Made by a program: the position numbers and the translations under genes. Of a stretch of DNA of 15,226 nt, positions 6,163 to 12,708 are shown one piece after another. The notes below the pieces were generated by a model. It was not told the origin of the DNA and searched no databases. It saw only the letters and a program-made list of their open reading frames with translations. The DNA is from Lachnospiraceae bacterium UBA3866 (lineage in GTDB: Bacteria; Bacillota; Clostridia; Lachnospirales; Lachnospiraceae). Where the stretch lies: assembly GCA_002392345.1 (NCBI GenBank), contig DGGU01000001.1, positions 1 through 15,226 on the forward strand, given 5' to 3'. Within the stretch, counting starts at the first letter, position 1. Every line of letters begins with the position of its first letter.

Positions 6163-8659
6163 TTTTTTAAAAAACCTATTTAAAAGTGCTAAGTTTAAAC
6201 CCATCTCTATCAATCCTATAGTTGTGGCAGTGATTGCCTTCATCGCCGCAGCTATCTTTTTTGGTAAGCACACATATGAGAACCTGAGTCCAACCGCATT
6301 ATATTATGAAGAAGACTTAAGTTCTTCCTTCCCTATCATCTATCAGATAAGGAATGGCAACAAGATTAATGAAATGCGTGGCTTTACTAACGATAGATAT
6401 AGCATCATCTCCAATGACACTATCACCGTCCTTGAAAAAGGAAGGATATTAAACCTTCTCATAAAGAATAACGGCAACAACTTTAGTATCATAGACTATG
6501 AAGTCCGTGATAGAACCAACAACCTTCTTCTTGAGAGATCTCGTCTCGAAGTCCAGGATGATGACTATGATGAAAATGTAGACGAAACCAAGATGACTTT
6601 CAACATACAAAATCTAATCAAACCCAACACCTCATACCTTCTCACTGTCAAAATCAATATATCAGGCCGTGACATATATTATTTTACCAATATTATAAGT
6701 AGAACTCGTAGCAACATAGACGAAGCTGTCTTCATGGCGACTGATTTCACTGAGAAGACTTTCAATGTAGCATCCGCATCAGAACTCGTAAAATATTTTG
6801 AAACTAGTATCAACCGTGATATGAGAGAGATGTATAATGTCACTCTCCAGCAGTCATTTGAACAGATGACATTTGCTGACACAGGCATGAGAAGGCTTAG
6901 CGAATATTACTACGATGTATATCAAGCTCAAGAATATAGCTATAACATAGTCCTTTCCTATCTCACAGAAAGCACCAAGACGGAGCATCGCGATCTCTAT
7001 ATCAATCGTGATGAATACGTACTTCGCTGGGATGAGATGAGATGGTATTATATGAAGTTTAATCGCCACACAGAAGAACTTCTAAACTTACAAAACGAAC
7101 CTTATAATGATTCTCGAAATCGTTTCTATGTCGGCATCACCGACCCCAACAATCTAGAGAAACTTGAATCTGAAAATAAAAGATTTTTTGCCTTCGCAAA
7201 GCAAAACGAGATTTTCATATATGACGACGAGAAAAAAACTATGACTAATGTCTTTGCTTATAGGATCAACAACGCTACGACATTTGCCAATGTCCCAAGA
7301 AACTATGGTGTTAAGATTATGAATGTCTCAAACGAAGGAGAAGTTGTCTACATAATATATGGTTACAACTCATCAGGACGAAATGAAGGCAACATGGGTA
7401 TAGGTATATTTACCTACAGTAGTGTCACCAATCAATCTGTAGAAGATATCTACCTACCTATATTCACCACCTTCCAAAGTTTGAAATATGACATAAGTAG
7501 GCTTTGTGTATTTAAGAACAATCAATTTATATTTAAGAGCTACAACAAAGTTTATTCTATTAATATAGACACATCTGAGATGCTCACTCTCGCTGATAAT
7601 TTCGATGAAAATAAATTTGCCGCAAGCACCAACAATAGGTATTTCGCTTTCAACAACGACAAAGAAGGGGAATCAAAGCACATCAACATCTATAACATAG
7701 AAGATGGAGTTATCACAACTGTCGATGCCAAAGGCGATGATTACATAGAAGTTGTGACCTTTATGAATGACGACCTCTTCTACGGAGTTTTCAATGATTC
7801 GGATATCTGGAGAGAAGCCGGGAAGATCATCGGTCGTCCAAGTCGTGAAATCAAAGTTGTCAATGCTGTCACAGGACGAGAAGATATATTCAGTGAAGAA
7901 GGAAATTATTTCTACAACTTCGTCAACCAACAAAATCTTCTTCGTTATAACAAATACACCAGATCTGGCACTCACTACACATATAAGACCAACGATGTAA
8001 TCCTAAATAACTATTCGCCAGAAGTTGACGATGCCTTCCCTTATAAGGAAGAATTTACCAAAGAGAAACTTCGTATCGGTTATTTTGAGATAGTCACAAG
8101 TCGTCGAGAGAAACTCACTTACCAAAGAAACAACGGTATCTCTCGTAAGCAGATAGAAGAACCTGCACTTGAATCAGCAAGCGAAGAAGAACTTATCTAC
8201 TATGTGTACGACAGTGGCAATCTCAAAGGCAAGATAAAGGTCTTGTCCGACGCAGTCAATGAAATTCGTGACAACTACGGCTATGTGAAGTTGAGTGATA
8301 GAATCACTTGTTACAATCGTGCCAACAAAGGAAATGTCTCTTACCTTCGTCAAGATGATTCAATTCTCGAAAACTTAGATGGCTTCGTAGAAAATGTCTA
8401 CATCAAAGATGAATCTATGCTTATAATGAATGTGACTGGTGTCACTGATAGAGACCTCGAATACTATATGAGTCTAAAACAAAAAGTTGCAGTATATAGA
8501 GATGATACATTTCAATTTTTTATCACTGGCTATGATAACAACAACTATGTCTTAGAATATACGAACGGCGATAGAAATCTGATCCCAAAAAGAGAGATTA
8601 GAGAAGCCCTCGTTGATGGTGGCTACGTCCTCTTCGCCCAGCTAGAAAGCCTAGAATAA
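6149..8659 (+). CDS. Large membrane-anchored protein of unknown function, possible beta-propeller
   Basis: The 836-residue product is not recognised. A basic amphipathic start is followed by one transmembrane segment at about residues 23-40, so the bulk is probably extracytoplasmic. Residues 80-185 look like a beta-sandwich of the Ig/fibronectin kind (strand-rich, ending LLTVKINISGRDIYYFTN). Residues 190-330 are mostly helical and charged. From about 340 to 580 repeated short strands with turns such as ISNEGEVVY-like, NNQFIFKSYNKVYSINIDTS and NNRYFAFNNDKEGESKHINI resemble blades of a beta-propeller. The C-terminal part (630-836) is beta-rich and unassigned. The start lies inside the DUF4446 gene with no clear ribosome binding site of its own, implying translational coupling. 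Domain assignments are by eye. Confidence 0.6.
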   Translation: MKIINFLKNLFKSAKFKPISINPIVVAVIAFIAAAIFFGKHTYENLSPTALYYEEDLSSSFPIIYQIRNGNKINEMRGFTNDRYSIISNDTITVLEKGRILNLLIKNNGNNFSIIDYEVRDRTNNLLLERSRLEVQDDDYDENVDETKMTFNIQNLIKPNTSYLLTVKINISGRDIYYFTNIISRTRSNIDEAVFMATDFTEKTFNVASASELVKYFETSINRDMREMYNVTLQQSFEQMTFADTGMRRLSEYYYDVYQAQEYSYNIVLSYLTESTKTEHRDLYINRDEYVLRWDEMRWYYMKFNRHTEELLNLQNEPYNDSRNRFYVGITDPNNLEKLESENKRFFAFAKQNEIFIYDDEKKTMTNVFAYRINNATTFANVPRNYGVKIMNVSNEGEVVYIIYGYNSSGRNEGNMGIGIFTYSSVTNQSVEDIYLPIFTTFQSLKYDISRLCVFKNNQFIFKSYNKVYSINIDTSEMLTLADNFDENKFAASTNNRYFAFNNDKEGESKHINIYNIEDGVITTVDAKGDDYIEVVTFMNDDLFYGVFNDSDIWREAGKIIGRPSREIKVVNAVTGREDIFSEEGNYFYNFVNQQNLLRYNKYTRSGTHYTYKTNDVILNNYSPEVDDAFPYKEEFTKEKLRIGYFEIVTSRREKLTYQRNNGISRKQIEEPALESASEEELIYYVYDSGNLKGKIKVLSDAVNEIRDNYGYVKLSDRITCYNRANKGNVSYLRQDDSILENLDGFVENVYIKDESMLIMNVTGVTDRDLEYYMSLKQKVAVYRDDTFQFFITGYDNNNYVLEYTNGDRNLIPKREIREALVDGGYVLFAQLESLE

Positions 8660-8669
8660 CCACTTGTAT

Positions 8670-8688
8670 GGGCGAGCACTGCGAGCCC
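8670..8688 (+). repeat. Intergenic hairpin repeat, full copy before serC
   Basis: GGGCGAGCACTGCGAGCCC forms a GGGC/GCCC stem, two facing GA steps, a GC/GC step and an ACT loop. With the following GAAA it is identical over 23 bases to the copy at 10588. It lies between the stop of the 836-residue protein gene and the ribosome binding site of serC. Confidence 0.85.
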
Positions 8689-8700
8689 GAAAGGAATATT

Positions 8701-9783
8701 ATGGAAAGAGTAATCAATTTTGCTGCTGGCCCTGCTGCCATGCCGCTACCTGTCTTACAGGAAATCGAAAAAGATCTAGTGAATTATAAAGGCACTGGCC
8801 TCTCCGTCATGGAGATGAGCCACCGATCTAAGATGTATGAAGCAATCATCAATGAAGCAAGAGAAGATCTGAAAAACATTTTAAATCTAAATGATGGTTA
8901 CGACATTTTATTTCTTCAAGGTGGCGCTTCACTTCAATTTGCTATGGTTCCACTCAATCTTGCAAATGAAGGTGACCTCGCTTACTATGCTGTCACAGGA
9001 AATTTTGCTAATAAGGCTTGGGAGGAAGCTAAGAAATGGCTTAATGCAATCGACCTAACTAACTCTATGGAAGATAAATTTAATTATATTCCAGAGATTC
9101 CAGTTGATAAGATAGATTCATCTGCTCGTTATCTTCACATCACAGCCAACAATACAATTTTCGGAACTATGTATGATAAAGTTCCAGAAGTTCCTGTGCC
9201 TCTCGTTGCAGATGTCTCATCCAATATTCTTGGAAAAAACTATGATTATAGGAAGTTCGCTCTCGCCTATGCAGGCGCACAGAAAAATCTCGGCCCTGCG
9301 GGTCTAACCATAGTTATCATTGATAAAAGATACTTAAAGGAAAATGAAAATAAATATGTTCCAACCATGCTTCGCTATGACATCCATTCTAAAAACAATT
9401 CGCTCTACAACACTCCTCCTACATTTGGAATCTATGTAGCAGGACTTACATTCAAATGGGTTAAATCTATGGGTGGAGTAGCAGAACTTGAAAAGAGAAA
9501 TATAGAAAAAGCCAATATGCTCTATGATATCTTAGATCATTCTGATTTTTATATTCCTTTTGCAAAAAAAGAATCTCGTTCTATCATGAATGTAACTTTC
9601 AACTTAAAGACTGAAGAACTTGAAGCAAAATTTGTCGAAGAGGCCAAAGCCAAAGGTATGATCAATTTAAAAGGCCACCGAGTTCTCGGTGGCATACGTG
9701 CTTCTATCTATAACGCTATCTCAATTGATGAAGTTCAAAAACTTGCAGAATTCATGGAGATATTTGAAAAGAACTATCGTTAA
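8701..9783 (+). CDS. serC: Phosphoserine aminotransferase SerC
   Basis: SerC is the PLP enzyme that transfers an amino group from glutamate to 3-phosphohydroxypyruvate in the second step of serine synthesis; homologues can also act in pyridoxal phosphate synthesis. The start shows MERVINFAAGPAAMP, a typical family opening. HITANNTIFGT (146-156) and AGAQKNLGPAG (191-201) are conserved, with Lys195 the expected PLP-binding residue, and GHRVLGGIRAS near the end matches the family. The length is 360 residues, as usual. The ATG at 8701 is chosen because it follows AAGGA (8691-8695); an in-frame ATG at 8668 would start inside the hairpin repeat and add a meaningless peptide. The stop overlaps the stop of the convergent SGNH gene in the sequence TTAA. 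Confidence 0.97.
   Translation: MERVINFAAGPAAMPLPVLQEIEKDLVNYKGTGLSVMEMSHRSKMYEAIINEAREDLKNILNLNDGYDILFLQGGASLQFAMVPLNLANEGDLAYYAVTGNFANKAWEEAKKWLNAIDLTNSMEDKFNYIPEIPVDKIDSSARYLHITANNTIFGTMYDKVPEVPVPLVADVSSNILGKNYDYRKFALAYAGAQKNLGPAGLTIVIIDKRYLKENENKYVPTMLRYDIHSKNNSLYNTPPTFGIYVAGLTFKWVKSMGGVAELEKRNIEKANMLYDILDHSDFYIPFAKKESRSIMNVTFNLKTEELEAKFVEEAKAKGMINLKGHRVLGGIRASIYNAISIDEVQKLAEFMEIFEKNYR
9664..9693 (-). terminator. Candidate terminator of the SGNH gene inside serC
   Basis: Bases 9674-9693 are a perfect inverted repeat, GCCACCGAG and CTCGGTGGC around a two-base centre. On the minus strand the hairpin is followed directly by CTTTTAAATTG, giving the GC-stem-plus-T-tract layout of an intrinsic terminator about 90 bases beyond the SGNH stop. 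It lies within the serC coding sequence for the conserved GHRVLGGI region, so its stem must satisfy both codes. The T-tract is interrupted, so strength is uncertain. Confidence 0.45.
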
Positions 9784-10463
9784 TCTGTAACCTGTCGACT
9801 TCCTGGTACCATGTAAGCGCCACCAAAAGATGGCACTGCGCTTGAATAAATTGCCGTATTGATTATATTGTATACGTCAAGCACTTTCTTATCAAGCGCT
9901 TCATAAAAACTTTCATTATAATGTAGCTGGTCACCAAGATAATATTTTGGTTGCTGATACTCACTCATGTCTATATAGTACACATTAAAATTATCACTAG
10001 CAACTTTTCTAAGGATATAGTCATATTCTTTTATAGATGTTGTTGTGTCTACGCCCTTTGACAGAGGGTAATCCATGTATGTATGTACAATTATAAATTT
10101 CCCCTTTTTTGCTGCTGCAACCGCAAAATTATCAAGTGTTTCTTCAAAGCTACTTATAGGAGTTTTGTGATAGTGGTCATTGACACCAGTTGAAAATACA
10201 ATTACATCATAATTAGGATTGGCAATCACATTATAAAAAAGTTCTTCGTTTCCTTCTTTATTAACCCCACCAGTTGAAAATGCATATATATCATAATGCA
10301 ATTGGTCATACTTATAGAAGTACCCAGCAAATGAGTCGCCTATAAGCGCCATTCTCATTTTCATCTGTTCCCCTGGCCCTACTGCATATACTGCATTTAG
10401 AGGTAAAATCACTATGGCCATAGCCACAAGTATTGATACAATTTTTTTCAATGTTTTCTGCAT
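9780..10463 (-). CDS. Secreted SGNH/GDSL-family hydrolase
   Basis: The 227-residue product begins with a signal peptide (residues 1-27, basic start, hydrophobic core, likely cut after VYA). The SGNH blocks are visible: block I ALIGDSFAG with nucleophile Ser44, block III GVND at 93-96, and block V DQLHYN with Asp178 and His181. Enzymes of this fold remove acyl or acetyl groups from glycans, lipids or other esters; cell-wall polymer deacetylation is a reasonable guess, but the substrate cannot be read from the sequence. A ribosome binding site reading AGGGA on the minus strand lies about seven bases before the ATG. It is the only clear minus-strand gene in the window. It separates serC from serA, and its stop is interlocked with the serC stop. 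Confidence 0.85.
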   Translation of the reverse strand: MQKTLKKIVSILVAMAIVILPLNAVYAVGPGEQMKMRMALIGDSFAGYFYKYDQLHYDIYAFSTGGVNKEGNEELFYNVIANPNYDVIVFSTGVNDHYHKTPISSFEETLDNFAVAAAKKGKFIIVHTYMDYPLSKGVDTTTSIKEYDYILRKVASDNFNVYYIDMSEYQQPKYYLGDQLHYNESFYEALDKKVLDVYNIINTAIYSSAVPSFGGAYMVPGSRQVTD

Positions 10464-10501
10464 AATTATTCCCTACACACCTATCTAAATTATTTTTAAT
10501 G

Positions 10502-10529
10502 ATTATATCACAAATAATCGAATTTTCAA
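10502..10529 (-). promoter_or_regulatory. Promoter of the SGNH hydrolase gene
   Basis: Read on the minus strand, TTGAAA (10524-10529) and TATAAT (10502-10507) are separated by 16 bases, and TGA before the -10 box gives an extended -10 element. Transcription would begin near 10495, leaving a short leader of about 30 bases before the start codon. Confidence 0.8.
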
Positions 10530-10548
10530 GTACCCCTCGCACACATAT

Positions 10549-10567
10549 GGGCAAGCTATGCAAGCCC
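10549..10567 (+). repeat. Hairpin repeat, AA variant
   Basis: GGGCAAGCTATGCAAGCCC has the same 19-base architecture as the copy at 8670, but both GA steps are AA and the loop is TAT instead of ACT. The symmetric change of the facing dinucleotides is consistent with conservation of the folded shape. Confidence 0.75.
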
Positions 10568-10587
10568 AATGGCGAAGCCACCCGTAG

Positions 10588-10606
10588 GGGCGAGCACTGC
10601 GAGCCC
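10588..10606 (+). repeat. Hairpin repeat, full copy
   Basis: GGGCGAGCACTGCGAGCCC is identical to the copy at 8670; the identity continues through GAAA to 10610. It is preceded by the small hairpin CCCGTAGGG, which overlaps its first two G bases. Confidence 0.85.
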
Positions 10607-10617
10607 GAAAACCATAT

Positions 10618-10639
10618 GGGCTGTAAGTTATACAAACCC
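10618..10639 (+). repeat. Hairpin repeat, 22-base variant
   Basis: This copy keeps the preceding ATAT and the outer GGG/CCC stem, but its inner stem is TGTA (10622-10625) with TACA (10631-10634) around a five-base loop. The sequence differs from the family core while the inverted-repeat layout is kept. Confidence 0.55.
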
Positions 10640-10650
10640 AAAAATCGTAT

Positions 10651-10660
10651 GGGCGCGCCC
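10651..10660 (+). repeat. Perfect 10-bp palindrome, shortened family member
   Basis: GGGCGCGCCC is preceded by GTAT like the copy at 8670. It looks like a family member in which the central loop was deleted, leaving outer arms that abut. Confidence 0.5.
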
Positions 10661-10725
10661 GAGCATTTATGAGCGAGAATTACTTTTAAACTCGACCAAC
10701 GAGCGAATGCGAGGAAGTCCCTTTA

Positions 10726-10744
10726 GGGGAAGCTATGCGAGCCC
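10726..10744 (+). repeat. Hairpin repeat, copy nearest serA
   Basis: GGGGAAGCTATGCGAGCCC matches the 19-base architecture with loop TAT, mixed AA and GA steps, and one G at position 4 that breaks the outer stem. It ends about 11 bases upstream of the serA -35 box. Confidence 0.7.
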
Positions 10745-10749
10745 GTGTT

Positions 10750-10772
10750 AAATATTGCAAATAACAATATTT
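10750..10772 (+). promoter_or_regulatory. Inverted repeat over the serA promoter, possible operator
   Basis: AAATATTG (10750-10757) and CAATATTT (10765-10772) are perfect 8-base arms around a seven-base spacer. The repeat covers the proposed -35 box and most of the spacer of the serA promoter, a position suited to a dimeric repressor. No regulator can be named. An RNA role is unlikely because it lies upstream of the transcription start. Confidence 0.45.
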
Positions 10773-10782
10773 TTGCTATACT
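10755..10782 (+). promoter_or_regulatory. Promoter of serA
   Basis: TTGCAA (10755-10760) and TATACT (10777-10782) are 16 bases apart, with TGC before the -10 giving an extended element. Transcription would begin near 10789, about 23 bases before the serA start. A TATAAT at 10785-10790 is an alternative -10 but lacks a matching -35. Confidence 0.65.
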
Positions 10783-10811
10783 TATATAATAAAAATAAAA
10801 TGGAGGCTCAC

Positions 10812-11975
10812 ATGTTCAACATCAAAACCTACAACAAAATCTCAGCAACATCTAAGCATATATTAGGTACTGATTTTAAATTAGACGAAAATGCCAAAGA
10901 CTACGAAGGCATCATGGTTCGCTCTGCGAATCTTATCGAAGAGAATTTTTCAAAATCCTGCCTCGCCATAACTCGTGTCGGTGCTGGCGTCAATAATATA
11001 CCTATAGATAGATGTACAGAACTTGGCATCGCAGTATTTAACACACCTGGCGGCAATGCTAATGCAGTTAAGGAGCTAACTATCGCAGGCATCATCAACA
11101 TCTCAAGAAATGTGAAAGCTTCTGGCGATTGGCTTAACACTGTGAAAGATGATCCAGAATTATCTAAGACAGTCGAGAAAGGAAAAGGTTCTTATGTCGG
11201 CACAGAGATTCTCGGCAAAACTATCGGCGTCATCGGTCTTGGTCAAGTTGGCGGCAAGGTTGCCAAAGCTCTTCATGCCCTTGGTATGACTGTCGTTGGT
11301 TTTGATGCCTACCTAAGTCCTCATCAGAAAGAAGATCTAAAACAATATGTCGAGATAGTTGATAGCATAGATACTCTTCTTTCAAAATCTGATTACATCT
11401 CTCTTCATATGGCCACAACCAATGAAACCAAAGGTTTTGTCAACAAGGATAATATAGATAAGATGAAAGACGGAGTCTTCATTATAAATTATGCTCGTGG
11501 GGAACTTGTCAATCATATAGACCTTGTATCTGCACTAAAGTCAGGTAAAGTTAAAGGCTATGCTACAGACTTCCCTGATAAAGACGAACTATCTCTTCCA
11601 AATGTCATCTCAACGCCACATCTCGGTGCAAGCACTATAGAGGCAGAAGAAAATTGTGCCATGATGGCAGCATCAGAGATGAAGGAGTTCTTGTTAAATG
11701 GCAACATAGCAAACTCAGTTAATTTTCCTAATGTCACCATAGCAAGATCTACTGGCACTCGCATAACAGTCCTTCACAAAAATCGTGTCGGCATGCTTGA
11801 AGAGATAACCAACAAAGTTGCTGACTTTAAACTAAATATCGAAGGTCTCGCCAATAAAGGCAGAGGCAACATCGCTTACACCATTCTTGATTTCTCAGAA
11901 ACTATAGATACTGCTGCTATCGAAAAAAAGATAAATGAGATAGCAGACGTCATCCGCATCCGCGTTATAGCATAG
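10812..11975 (+). CDS. serA: D-3-phosphoglycerate dehydrogenase SerA, short ACT form
   Basis: SerA oxidises 3-phosphoglycerate to 3-phosphohydroxypyruvate with NAD, the first step of serine synthesis. The NAD-binding motif GLGQVGG is at residues 142-148 and the signature NYARGELVN at 226-234 holds catalytic Arg229. PHLGAST at 269-275 holds His270; the acidic partner is probably among Asp253-Glu259. The C-terminal part from about 317 (RITVLHKNRVGMLEEITNKV) is an ACT domain, which often senses serine, so feedback inhibition is plausible. The ATG at 10812 is chosen from GGAGG at 10802-10806; the frame is open upstream to 10755, but that includes the promoter. At 387 residues it is the short type lacking the intervening substrate-binding domain. 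serC lies on the other side of the SGNH gene. Confidence 0.95.
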   Translation: MFNIKTYNKISATSKHILGTDFKLDENAKDYEGIMVRSANLIEENFSKSCLAITRVGAGVNNIPIDRCTELGIAVFNTPGGNANAVKELTIAGIINISRNVKASGDWLNTVKDDPELSKTVEKGKGSYVGTEILGKTIGVIGLGQVGGKVAKALHALGMTVVGFDAYLSPHQKEDLKQYVEIVDSIDTLLSKSDYISLHMATTNETKGFVNKDNIDKMKDGVFIINYARGELVNHIDLVSALKSGKVKGYATDFPDKDELSLPNVISTPHLGASTIEAEENCAMMAASEMKEFLLNGNIANSVNFPNVTIARSTGTRITVLHKNRVGMLEEITNKVADFKLNIEGLANKGRGNIAYTILDFSETIDTAAIEKKINEIADVIRIRVIA

Positions 11976-11984
11976 GAGCAATAT

Positions 11985-12698
11985 ATGTATGTATTTGTCT
12001 TAATTGTATTTATCTTCAGCATCGGTGCCATCTTCGGATGGTGTCTTGAAGTTGTCTACCGCCGACTTGCAGACAAAGAAAAAAGATGGGTCAATCCAGG
12101 TTTTTGTGTAGGACCTTGGCTTCCTATATATGGCACAGGTCTTCTTACGGCATTTGGCATATCTTTTTTTGACAAATACATCGACCTTGGAAATGATGTC
12201 TTAGAAAAGATCATTCTCTTCGCTATCATGTCTATCCTTATGACTTTGATTGAGCTTATAGCAGGAGAATTATTACTTAAGTTTTTCAACCTTCGTCTCT
12301 GGGATTATAGCAACGAGAAATACAACTATAAAGGTTTTATCTGTCTAAAATTTTCTTTCTACTGGATGTTGATAAGCGCTGCTTATTATTTCTTTATCCA
12401 CCCTCTTATTCAGGATGCTGTCATCTGGCTTTCAAAAAATCTTATCTTCAGTTTTTCAGTCGGATTATTCTTCGGTGTCTTCCTAATCGACCTTATATAT
12501 AGTAGCAATGTCCTTGTAAAAGTTAGAAATATAGCACAAGAGGCGGGTATCACAGTTAGACTTGAAGAACTAAAAGATACCATCAATAGAAAGCAGAAGC
12601 TAGCCGAATCCAAAGTTACTTTCTTTTTCTTCATGCTCAAAGATGACCTACGCGACCTAATCAAAAAAGCAAATGATAGCCTATCCCCTATGCGATAA
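11985..12698 (+). CDS. PF06541-type membrane protein (putative ABC transporter permease, CmpB-like)
   Basis: The 237-residue product has five likely membrane segments (about residues 1-18, 46-64, 74-98, 120-140 and 150-172) and a charged, probably cytoplasmic helical tail from about 178. The conserved N-terminal pattern GWCLEVVYRR, then NPGFCVGPWLPIYGTG (36-52), matches the family annotated as putative ABC-transporter type IV (PF06541). No ATP-binding subunit is nearby, so a transport role is unproven. The ribosome binding site GGAG (11975-11978) overlaps the serA stop codon, and the gap is nine bases, so it is certainly in the serA operon. A role in moving serine or a related compound is inference only. 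Confidence 0.8.
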   Translation: MYVFVLIVFIFSIGAIFGWCLEVVYRRLADKEKRWVNPGFCVGPWLPIYGTGLLTAFGISFFDKYIDLGNDVLEKIILFAIMSILMTLIELIAGELLLKFFNLRLWDYSNEKYNYKGFICLKFSFYWMLISAAYYFFIHPLIQDAVIWLSKNLIFSFSVGLFFGVFLIDLIYSSNVLVKVRNIAQEAGITVRLEELKDTINRKQKLAESKVTFFFFMLKDDLRDLIKKANDSLSPMR

Positions 12699-12708
12699 GC
12701 AAAACTGT

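Larger units (their letters stand above)
10540..10745 (+). repeat. Cluster of short hairpin repeats in the SGNH-serA intergenic region
   Basis: The 348 bases between the two divergent genes hold no credible coding region. From about 10540 to 10745 they carry a run of GC-rich small inverted repeats: full family copies at 10549, 10588 and 10726, variants at 10618 and 10651, and minor hairpins such as TGGCGAAGCCA (10570-10580), CCCGTAGGG (10581-10589) and CCCTTTAGGG (10719-10728). Full copies lie in the plus orientation. The cluster sits upstream of the serA promoter and so is probably not part of the serA mRNA unless an upstream transcript exists. Confidence 0.75.

Noticed and set aside
8668..8700. 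Earlier start for serC giving an extra MGEHCEPERNI
   Set aside because: The codons lie within the hairpin repeat, there is no ribosome binding site before them, and the SerC family begins at the ATG at 8701.
10540..10745. CRISPR array
   Set aside because: The repeats are short, unequal in spacing and self-complementary with adjacent variants; spacers of regular length and cas genes are missing.
10569..10751. Possible 60-residue reading frame between the SGNH and serA genes
   Set aside because: It is made of repeat sequence, has no ribosome binding site and no protein-like features.
12394..12402. TTATCCACC resembling a DnaA box
   Set aside because: A single near-match inside a membrane protein gene, with no cluster or AT-rich unwinding region, is expected by chance.
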